Source: Saksenaea vasiformis B4078 (taxonomy: Eukaryota > Mucoromycota > Mucoromycetes > Mucorales > Saksenaeaceae). From it: 64,000 nucleotides of DNA. Under the pieces are notes generated by a model, which ran no database searches, had not been told where the DNA came from, and saw only the letters and a program-made list of their open reading frames with translations. Shown here piece after piece: positions 10,782-19,345 of the stretch (position 1 is the first letter of the stretch; every line of letters starts with the position of its first letter). The position numbers and the translations under genes were made by a program. The stretch spans positions 62,001 to 126,000 of the forward strand of contig JNDT01002384.1 of the NCBI GenBank assembly GCA_000697055.1. Reading direction: 5' to 3'.

Positions 10782-12107
10782 TTACAAAAATCCTAAGATG
10801 GTTGCAGCTAAAACTAGAACAGTCCCCGGGATAAGGACAGTGCCAACAATGCTGCAGGCTACAAACCAGCTATTTACAAATATTGGGTCATAGACCACCA
10901 ATGCAAAGCTCGCTGGTATTCCAAGGACTATCCACGTTAGTACGACGCCTTCCACCGCGGAATTTCTCCAATAACCAGCACCAATGCCTATAAGCAATGG
11001 AAGCATAGGGGCGATTAAGGTGAAAACGACTCTCCATCTTCTTGGTGGCTGCGAAAACAAGGCTGGCGTGGACATGTTATGGATTATCTTAAATGCTTCA
11101 TCCTGATCAGTACCACACTTGCGTAGAACAAGGTACTGCAGATAATGCGTGACGAGCCATTGACGATGCTCTTCGCACGTCATGCCTTTTACCACTGGGT
11201 GGATTAAGTGGGAGCATCCGTTGCAGATTTTATCTTCGTCTAATTTATCAACCGTGCACAGAACGCTATATGCCACCTGCTGTGAGGGGAGCAAAAGCTG
11301 GGATGTGATTTGAAGGACCGACATGATCAGGTATATTCCCAGCATAAGCTTGGCCCAGCTGTCACCGTTGCCCTGAATGATTTGGAAAGCAGAGTAACTG
11401 ATTTGAATTAGGGTGGTGATTATTTTCGGGAAGTCTGGTTGTGTTTGGATCCCAGCTGCATCGTAGTCAAACAACTGATCTAGAACCGCCTGCGGTAAAT
11501 GTTGTAGAATAGATGGCCGTACAAGGGCCTGGTATTTTGCATTTGCTCCAGGGCCGCAGACCATCATGTCTTCTGTCTTCAGATCGAGATTCGATAATCG
11601 CTGATACCCGTTTTGTAGAGTGACGTTATAACCGATGAACACATTATTGTTGAGGATAGAGTTTCTAATTTTTTTCGCTTGATTGGGAGGGAGTTCACTG
11701 AGTCTTTTCCCTGTGTATGACTGTGGGGCGATGATTTCGTCGCGATCCGTGACTCGACGTATAGCACTGCACGCTTCGTACACACCCGACGTTGGCCACG
11801 CGAACGCCATCCATCGTCTGATAATGGCTGACTTCCACAACGAGGTTGGATCTCGGCGGATTGTAGCTGCGTGGGCTGCATATGCCAGCACCACAACTTG
11901 AAGAACAGATAACGCTTGATTCATGTATCTTCTATGATAGTAATTGTTGCCGTCATCATCATCATCGTCATCGTCGTATTGTACAATTGGAGCAGCTGAG
12001 ACACAAAATGATATCAATAAAAGAAGAACTAGTAGGCGTTGACTTATAAAATGTGGCATCCAGCTTGACATATTCACACCAAAGAGCATTGTACGAAACG
12101 GGATCAA
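10782..12107 (-). CDS. multi-pass membrane protein of unknown function (441 aa)
   Basis: Single-exon frame, unusual for this window. The N-terminus holds a strong hydrophobic signal or anchor segment (RLLVLLLLISFCVSAAP, about residues 24-40), then a run of eight aspartates (about 45-52), a second hydrophobic segment (about 66-82), a hydrophilic middle, paired membrane segments near residues 240-275, a small cysteine-containing loop (CNGCSHLIHPVVKGMTCEEH), and three or four C-terminal membrane helices. The start may be Met1, Met14 or Met17, all before the hydrophobic segment. I do not recognise the family; it could be a fungus-specific endomembrane protein. No catalytic motif is visible. Confidence 0.7.
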   Translation of the reverse strand: MIPFRTMLFGVNMSSWMPHFISQRLLVLLLLISFCVSAAPIVQYDDDDDDDDGNNYYHRRYMNQALSVLQVVVLAYAAHAATIRRDPTSLWKSAIIRRWMAFAWPTSGVYEACSAIRRVTDRDEIIAPQSYTGKRLSELPPNQAKKIRNSILNNNVFIGYNVTLQNGYQRLSNLDLKTEDMMVCGPGANAKYQALVRPSILQHLPQAVLDQLFDYDAAGIQTQPDFPKIITTLIQISYSAFQIIQGNGDSWAKLMLGIYLIMSVLQITSQLLLPSQQVAYSVLCTVDKLDEDKICNGCSHLIHPVVKGMTCEEHRQWLVTHYLQYLVLRKCGTDQDEAFKIIHNMSTPALFSQPPRRWRVVFTLIAPMLPLLIGIGAGYWRNSAVEGVVLTWIVLGIPASFALVVYDPIFVNSWFVACSIVGTVLIPGTVLVLAATILGFL

Positions 12108-13411
12108 AAGACAAGTGTCTATCAGCTGACGATAGGTTTCACTTTTAAGTGTATGACAGTGGCTGGGCTAAGTACTTGTCATACACTCAGAAAACTTTTC
12201 TTTTCTTAAAAAAAAAAAGTAAGATATTAACAACAATAAGGGCGATCAAGACTTTTTTGTGTGCATGCACCACAGGAGATCACCGGAGTGAGCCGATCGT
12301 AGCAAACATAGGACAATGTCCCGAACTTTTGGCTTCTCATTATCTACGTAATGATGCAGTCTATCAATGACATACTCGCGTTGCTGTCCTCTTCACATTA
12401 AGACGGCGGTTTTCTGTCGGACCACTGATACATTTCGGATAGCTTTCCGATCAGCCAATGCTCTGCAGCTGTTCGTTGAGAAGACTGGACGTAAAATACG
12501 AATCCAGCGTTGTGTAACTTTACTTTGTGATATAATGATACTATAAGAGATGTCGAAGGGATGGAGCTAACCTGCTTCAAATAAAATCTTTCTTTGCATC
12601 TTCGTTTCGTTATCAGAAAAAAAAATAAGAATCCTTATTTCAATGTTTTAACCTGCTAGCATCTTGTTTATTTTTGAGTGCTCATTACCCAAGACAGTAG
12701 GAAGAATGACGGCAAATAATAGTGATTTCAAACTTTGTGTAATACATTATTCCATTTTTGCCGACGAACCAGAGTTATCATCATTTTCCCGGGACGCTTT
12801 TTGTTCTTTGGACGATGAATATTCCTTCGGATACCGGGAAACAAAGCTTTTAGTGAACCTTTTAATGTGGGGTGCACAGAAACCCAACACATTTCACAAT
12901 TTTGGGCAGGGAGATAGTCCTTTTCCGTTATTCCAATGATAAGGTTTTCACTGGATGCAACGTTTACCGTTTATTGAACAATCATTTGATAAACAGGTAC
13001 TCTCTATCTCAAAGAAAAGAAAACAAACAAGAGAAGCATACTATCCTCTATGACAGTTATAATTATGTACTCATAGTATATGATTGCTCTATTGATTGAT
13101 TGGATAGATTACTTTCCGAAGAACTGTTTCCAATGGGCCTCTCCGGGTTTCCGGGTGGCGCTCCCCGTCGCAGTATGACTTAGTGCTTTGTGCGAGCTTG
13201 CTCGATCGAGAAAGAATCGCTTACAAAATCGTTTTCATAAGAGGTCCCGTTCCGATTCTCGTTTTACTTTTAAAGGGTCTTATTCCTGTATCACGCTTGT
13301 GTCCACCAGGGAATGAGCTACATTTGGTTAGTTATATCAAACGTCCCGCGACCAATGTCTTCTTCACGTTGCATGCACCTGGAGTTACTTTGGTAGTGCT
13401 TTGTGATTACG
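12108..13411. other. intergenic, no supported gene
   Basis: Contains two short open frames (12580-12398 minus, 12664-12939 plus) without recognisable domains, splice continuity or a convincing context. The plus frame has an acidic stretch and might be a relic. The rest is AT-rich. Confidence 0.4.
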
Positions 13412-13860
13412 CTGTTTATTGAACAAATTTTTACGCTAATCTATATAAATTTTGCGTCCATGAGGAGCCACTTTTACGCTAAAAAAATAATCAAGTATGC
13501 GTTGTTAATATATAAGTTGGCAACAAATTCATACACTACTTACATCAACGCTGCCCCTCGATGGACGCGAAATTCATATAGACAGCATAAAAATTTGTTC
13601 ATGGTTAGCAAATGAAATAATATTTGGATGTCATTTTACTTAACCCTGAAGGGTAATTCCAAGACGGTCTTGGTGGCCGTACCCGGCACCGTGATGGGTG
13701 GGGGCAGGAGAGGGAGGAGAATGGCACAGGGCCAATTGTTACCGAAGCCGAGACGGTTCGGGACAGAAGTCATACAAGCTAAGCGATACGTCAAAAGACG
13801 TTACCCAATCTCAAAGACTCATGACGTAGAGGCACAGTATCCTACGTGCAAGGTTAGTTA
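13412..13860. repeat. dispersed repeat, copy A (inverted-repeat part plus GC-rich tail)
   Basis: The part 13412-13604 is bounded by imperfect inverted repeats of about 45 bases: the left end begins CTGTTTATTGAAC and includes TATATAAATTTTGCGTCCAT, and the right end carries the reverse complement (ATGGACGCGAAATTCATATA to TTCATGG). It looks like a MITE. The following 13605-13860 is GC-richer and matches 21968-22290. Copy B is 19138-19345 plus 21968-22290, split by a transposon. Related inverted-repeat parts lie at about 34970-35090 and 48812-49004. Copy A holds the uninterrupted TA at which the transposon sits in copy B. Confidence 0.75.
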
Positions 13861-14878
13861 AGGAAAAAGCATGGCTACTTTACGAGCGCCATCACAACAG
13901 AACAGCTCCTCCTACCGAACCAGCTGTGGCAGCAGGATGCCACGATAGCATGGCACACCTTCAAGACACATAGGATGACATTCCATTGCTATTTTGTTTA
14001 CTAACCATGATTCTTTTGTGTCCAGTGGGAGTCAATTTCATGTAAACCGACTTACGTGAATGGCTCATACTCATTAATTCCTTCAGCGCAAACTTGGTCA
14101 TTCATCGAAGGTGGAATCCATTAGAGTAGTGTAACCGTACGTTCAATGAGTGGTACTTTTAGTACTGTGGAATATTTGTATCACTGTGATGTGCAGTATT
14201 TTTAGGATTTACATATATTGAGTTCTCGTAAATTTTCAAAATGAAGCATCTCCTTTTGGAAAAAGGCGTCGTTGACGAATTATGCGTAGATGATATATAG
14301 CTCCTTCTCTTATCATATGAAGTGAAGCAAACGTGCACAACAGCTGCGTACCGGCGGAGTATATGCTATTTTTTTTGGATTCTTTGACAGTGCAGCAGTA
14401 ACGTGCACTTTCTTTTCCTTACTACGCGATCATGTCCAACAATGAGAATATTTCTAGTGGAGGAAGTTTCGTATCCGAAACTACCAAAAGCGATGGCAAA
14501 TAACGACTCAAGTAGTTCTATGCATTGAAACGGCACATGTCGGTGCCAAACGGCAAATCAAAGAATACTCTTTTTGGGGAGGAAAAAAAATTGATGATAA
14601 CATCATCGTCATACCATCGTGGAAATGATCAACGAGCATCAGTCATCAAAGAACATGCCTAGCTTGCTTTTGGTTAGCATAAATGTCGAACTCAAGAAAT
14701 CGAGATACGCTTGTGTGCATGAATCGCCATGTCGGGGAATCAAAGTAGAATGCGGTGTTCGAGAGGACGACCAAGCAGTTTGATTAAGAGCACGCACTAG
14801 CACGTAATTGTTTCACACTCTCGACTGAGACTAGTTTAAGATTCCCATTATCGAAATAATGCAATTACTTTCTTTCTC
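13861..14878. other. intergenic, nothing recognised
   Basis: AT-rich, no coding-like frame on either strand and no clear repeat. The last 50 bases form the leader of the microprotein gene starting at 14879. Confidence 0.45.
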
Positions 14879-15195
14879 ATGCTATTCCCAACAGTTATCC
14901 GTCGTGCGGTTAATCCTCAAAGTTAGACTTGTACTTACAGACAGGAGCCAATAACATGCCTTTTAGAGGCTAACGAGTTACAAAGGAGCGGGCCAAGATT
15001 CTACGGGATAGTAGCAGCTGCAGGTGTAGTTGCTGTTGGCTACTTTTTGTGGGGGAAGAAAGGCGCTCAAAATGGTACAGCTGAAGTTTTATACAACTGT
15101 TACTAAGACACATAATAGCTAAGGAAACCACAAAAGAAGCTTCTCTGAAAGAAAAACCTAGCGAATTGGTAGTGCCAATTGAACCCAATCCTTGA
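14879..15195 (+). CDS. small mitochondrial-type single-pass membrane protein (75 aa)
   Basis: Found only by splicing. Exon 1 (14879-14921) encodes MLFPTVIRRAVNPQ, a basic amphipathic start like a mitochondrial presequence. Intron 1 is 14922-14966. Exon 2 (14967-15074) encodes RFYGIVAAAGVVAVGYFLW, a clean membrane helix, followed by GKKGAQ. Intron 2 (15075-15118) has a TTACTAAG branch-like site. Exon 3 (15119-15195) encodes a charged tail ending PIEPNP. The three exons total 228 nt, exactly 76 codons with stop. The arrangement (short basic N-terminus, one helix, charged C-tail) is that of small inner-membrane or complex-assembly proteins, but I cannot name the family. The gene is convergent with GPI14. 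Confidence 0.65.
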
Positions 15196-15361
15196 GTAGC
15201 AGACCGCTTTTGTCCATATATCAAAGATATTCAGTAAAATCAAAGAATAAAGAAATTTTCCCCAAAAACAGAGGTTCTTTTAGCTTTTGTCACCGACGTT
15301 CCTGGTATATGCATATTAACAAACACATCTTTATCACGAGATATCTATTGCCCTCAAACCA

Positions 15362-17010
15362 TTATAACTTGCTTCCTTCTCCTGATCTTCTAGGTCCGGG
15401 ATCGCCCATTCCCCATACCCATCGGATGCGCCCACCAGTACCGTACAGGTATTCGAAACGATGATTCAGTATCAACTCCACTACAATCCAGCAGTTAGCA
15501 ACGAAGAAAAGCATGCTCGCAATCCAGATCGAGAAGAACGTGTTTTGGCCGAGAAACTCGAGTTGATAGGCAAAATGCAGCCAAATGCCCTAGTGGTGGT
15601 AAACGTGAGTCAATCAGATATATCAAGTAACTGCCTTTATACCTGGCTTGCCACCCACGCGAGGATAAGGGTTAACCCCTTCCATTTGAAACTGAGATTT
15701 GTTGACGGTAATATGAGAGGAAACATACAGATATACCACATGAAGTACTGTGTAGACATGTCAGACAACAGCGTCAGCAATAAATGACATACCTGAGACG
15801 TGCACACCTTGTTGAAGGTAACAAAAATGAACGTTTGGATAAAGCATGCGAAAAAAATATCTTTTGCAAACGCAATCCCTGCTACTGCCACCAGGGTCAT
15901 TTGCGGTATAAAGGCCACCAAACCCATGATTCTGCTTGCAACAGGCTTATCAAACGCCAGATACATTTGATAGAACCAGACAGAAAAATTGTGGCGATGA
16001 TCCTTTCGTGTGACATGGTAGAGATACGTGTGTTCCAGAAACTCATCCCCGTACCTTTTGATATACTTTTATGTCAAAATCACCATGATCATACCGTTGT
16101 GCATTTACCTCTGGTACATAAACCAAGTAGTGGCAAAAAAGACGCTTGCACTTACAATGGCAAACATGATCCTCGTGGGAGAGAAGAACAGCACGCATTC
16201 GCGCATTGCAAACCGGACGTAACGTCCAGCAAATTCCTTCCAATTTCTATTGACTTGACCAGAACCATTTCCTTCATTTCTGTTACTCGCGTCACCACGA
16301 TCATTAATCTCTACGTAGGGAGGTCGGGTATCGCTCAAATAAAGCCCTAGGATGGTAGCACGCGCTTGCTGATAGGTCCACATGATCTGGGGCCAGTAAA
16401 CGAGTTCACCATACCGCTCATCCAACAAAAACAATAGTGGTACTGCATAAATTACAGGATAGATCTTGAAATGAACCGCCACACCAAAGAGAGCGCTGCC
16501 CCAGTAAAATCGTCGCGTCATTAGGAGGTATAATGACCCAAGAACCATCACACCCAAAAGTGATTCGGCATTGCCTCGGGTTGAGATGTTTGCTACCATC
16601 GGGTTTAAAAGCCAAAAGGCATCCAGCCATAAAGCCTTCTGTGAAGGCATACCGCGTAAAACCAAAATACGATGTATCAAATAACCAACAACAAGGTCAG
16701 CGGCTGCAAACAAACATTTTCCAAAGGATCGAAAAAGTAAAATATTTGGTGTCATCATAATGGCTAACAAAGGCGTGTATCGGTAGGTTGCTCGATCGTA
16801 CGGCGATCCTCCTTGAGTAACATGTCGTGCGGCATCCGTAAATACAACATAATCGATGTCGGTATATTTCACTGTAAGATTTGCGTCCTGCCACTCGCCG
16901 TAAAGAAGTAATGCAAGCCGAAATATCAACGCAGCGATACATAGTGCTCGAAAATCGCCCCTATACGTGCTCATGCTGCTGGCTGAGCTATAGGCATCAC
17001 TGTTCAGCAA
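15362..17010 (-). CDS. GPI14: GPI mannosyltransferase I catalytic subunit (PIG-M)
   Basis: Adds the first alpha-1,4-mannose to the GPI precursor in the ER lumen, using dolichol-phosphate mannose. The long first exon carries the PIG-M signature YTDIDYVVFTDAARHV followed by GGSPYDRATYRYTPLLA, which includes the DXD-like acidic motif in the first lumenal loop after TM1. After an intron (from about 16105) the next exon has the diagnostic HTYLYHVTRKDHRHNFS. Two further introns (about 15792-15747 and 15650-15595) lead to a last exon ending in a basic tail, stop at 15364-15362. It has many membrane helices and about 490 residues, longer than the human or yeast enzymes because of a polar insert near residue 230-265. 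The start could also be an internal Met (MSTYRGDF). It probably acts with a PBN1/PIG-X partner not seen here. Confidence 0.9.
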
Positions 17011-17838
17011 CTGGCATTATGTTTCTGCTCTAAATGCTACGAAGGCAACAGGCATAATGAGCATCATTTACCTTTCCTTCCTTGGTTGATCCTCGAGATG
17101 AAGCAGTGAACGGGCAAAAGTACGTGACGCGCATTTCTGCATCTGCCGATATGGGACTGACAATGACATGAGCCCCTTGGATATCGTGTTTGACCCTTTC
17201 CACTGGCATTGTATGTGAAAGGCGGTTCCTGTACAATCTTGATGTAGTTTAGCATACCACAGAGAATAGAAATGAATTCTTAGTTTCATGTACAATACAG
17301 TATCCCAGAGTGATATCTTTAGGGTGCACATATCTCGCTACCTTAAAAAGAGGCTCGAAATAGCATATGAAAGGCGCTTTGTGCTGGGTAATTACACTCA
17401 TATTTATCAAAGTAGCATATCCGAAAGCAATGGCTACGTTTTCATAGTAGCGATCGCACTGGGAGATGTATCAAAGCGTTCGCTTGCGTAACGTTGGTGG
17501 CGTTTAAATTCATCGAAGTTGCAGACCCTTTTGGTTTCTCGTACAACTTTTTGTGTCACATGGACAGCAGCTCTCTGTAATCGTTATAAAGGCTGTTCGA
17601 TGAGTAAGTCTTTCGCTCTATTGATGAGTGAGGAGTATATTATGTGGGCGTGACAGGTTGTGATGGGACCTTGGGCAAAGTATGGGAGGTACATCACATC
17701 ATGAATGACAAGCTCTTCGTATCAGGTGTTCTTCGTGTACGACGATCGCGGAATAAGCCTTTTTTTTTTTTTTTACCCCGGTGGCTGCAGGCCTTTGGGC
17801 CCGTTAACTTCATCTCTGTAGCAGCCAATTTCTTGGCA
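17011..17838. other. divergent intergenic region between GPI14 and a glycosyltransferase gene
   Basis: Contains minus-strand open frames around 17236-17030, one of which starts MPVERVKHDIQGAHVIV and ends at a good donor (GTAAATG). No acceptor joins it in phase to GPI14, so its status is unknown. A poly-T run (17761-17774) precedes the likely start of the glycosyltransferase. Confidence 0.35.
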
Positions 17839-19017
17839 ATGCCAACCTTTTCAACCATTAATACTATACGGCGAGAGCTCAAAACAAAATGGTGCCGGTT
17901 GATACCAATACATCTTATACCTCGAGTCGTTGCTGCCGTTTTGTTTATAATTCCTGTCACTTTTCTTATCTTTTACGACGTAGACCTAAATCTTCATGTC
18001 ACATTACAACCGTGGATCTCTCCCATCGCCAAACCTTTGAATGAACCACTCTCATATTGCTTCAATGGCTCAAGACACGATTTCAAAGCAGATCGATCGG
18101 GCTTAATCTCCACTGTTCCTCTACTTGAAGATCATACTTGTTTGGATTTTGCATCAACCATTCGCGCAGACCGATCCCAAAAACTGTCCACCCTCGAATA
18201 TCACACGTATTGGTCTCGCAGTACGCCGTTCTCTGAGTCGCATTTAAACACCATTCGCTCATTCCTCGTGACGCAAAACAAAACACGGTCTCATCTTACG
18301 ATCTGGATTCCATTCGAAGACGAGCACGCGCTGTTAAATTCATTGGCATGGAAGACAGTCAAAGACTATTCCGAAAATCGTATACAATATAAGCTAGTGA
18401 ATTGGGAAGGATTGGTGCGGGACACACCGTTGGCTTCCTCTCCGTCTGTGCCGAACAGTCAAGCCTATCATGCTTCTGAAGATCTTATTCGACTTCTTGT
18501 ACTATATCAGCATGGTGGCATATGGTTTGACCTTAATGTCTTGTTTGTAAAGGATCTTGCTCCAATTTTCTCACAAGAGGAGTGGATCACCCAGGGCAAT
18601 TGCCGTACTTCAACTGGCGGTAACCCCTTTGACCGTAGTATGCTACGATTTCGAAAGCATTCAAACTATCTATGCGAGATGCTTCATGAGGCGGATGAAC
18701 AAATCAGGACACGAGAAGGATATCTTCCAAGTAAGGTGCGTTTACGCGATCCTTTCGGCCCGGAACTTTACTATCGGATTTATCGTCGACTTCTGGAACA
18801 TCATGTCAAATCCTGGTCACTTCTTCCTTGGTGTTTCATTAATGCTTCCCGGTGTTACGGTGAAAGCTCCTTATTACAAGCGTCTCCCGCTTCGCAGTTT
18901 AGCCAATGGCGCCTTAGAGATACTTTTGCATATCGTCCGAAGAAGCACTGGTTTGGAAGGCAAGATTCCGTTATTGATTATATAGTGACACCCCAGAAAC
19001 AGCAAATGGGATGGTGA
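17839..19017 (+). CDS. type II membrane glycosyltransferase, DXD/sugar-binding (Gly_transf_sug-like)
   Basis: Predicted Golgi glycosyltransferase. From Met at 17839 (MPTFSTINTIRREL) there is a short basic cytoplasmic tail, one membrane anchor (VVAAVLFIIPVTFLIFY), a stem and a lumenal domain. The hallmark segment is SEDLIRLLVLYQHGGIWFDL, matching the LR-x(n)-GGIYxDxD motif of OCH1-like and alpha-1,4-GalT-like enzymes. Here the acidic pair reads D-L-N instead of D-x-D, so the second metal-binding aspartate is replaced. The open frame reaches back to 17644, but the upstream part crosses a poly-T run and lacks a signal-anchor logic, so I prefer the internal start (about 392 residues). Single exon. 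Donor and acceptor sugars are unknown. Confidence 0.75.
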   Translation: MPTFSTINTIRRELKTKWCRLIPIHLIPRVVAAVLFIIPVTFLIFYDVDLNLHVTLQPWISPIAKPLNEPLSYCFNGSRHDFKADRSGLISTVPLLEDHTCLDFASTIRADRSQKLSTLEYHTYWSRSTPFSESHLNTIRSFLVTQNKTRSHLTIWIPFEDEHALLNSLAWKTVKDYSENRIQYKLVNWEGLVRDTPLASSPSVPNSQAYHASEDLIRLLVLYQHGGIWFDLNVLFVKDLAPIFSQEEWITQGNCRTSTGGNPFDRSMLRFRKHSNYLCEMLHEADEQIRTREGYLPSKVRLRDPFGPELYYRIYRRLLEHHVKSWSLLPWCFINASRCYGESSLLQASPASQFSQWRLRDTFAYRPKKHWFGRQDSVIDYIVTPQKQQMGW

Positions 19018-19137
19018 ACTGCTAGTGGATACTAGGTTGAGGAACGTACATCTACAGTTATCATGTAAACAACTAATTACTATACAGGCTAAATTATTCT
19101 AAAACCAATGTACATGTGTAAACGATAAGAGCATACC

Positions 19138-19345
19138 GTTTATTGAATCACTTTTTACGCTACACTAAATAAATCTTGTGTCTCTGAAGAGCCAAGTTTG
19201 CGCTAAAGAAGAATTGAATATGCGGCCATCAGTACACCAATTTTACGTCAGAAGGGTAATCAGCTTCCATGAATTTAGTCTCCTCAGTGGACGCAAAATT
19301 TATTCGGGCAGTATAAAAAATAATTCATGGTTAGTAAATGGAATA
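19138..19345. repeat. dispersed repeat, copy B, left part
   Basis: Begins GTTTATTGAATCAC and contains both inverted ends of the MITE-like part (right end GTGGACGCAAAATTTATTCG to TTCATGGTTAGTA). It stops exactly at the TA flanking the transposon and resumes after it at 21968. Confidence 0.75.

Noticed and set aside
17030..17236. Small minus-strand exon (MPVERVKHDIQG...) as a 5' exon of GPI14
   Set aside because: No acceptor joins it in phase to the GPI14 exon, which already has a complete N-terminus with TM1.
17644..17838. N-terminal extension of the glycosyltransferase from 17644
   Set aside because: The added residues cross a poly-T run, give an artificial phenylalanine stretch and place the membrane anchor too far inside for a type II enzyme. 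The Met at 17839 fits better.
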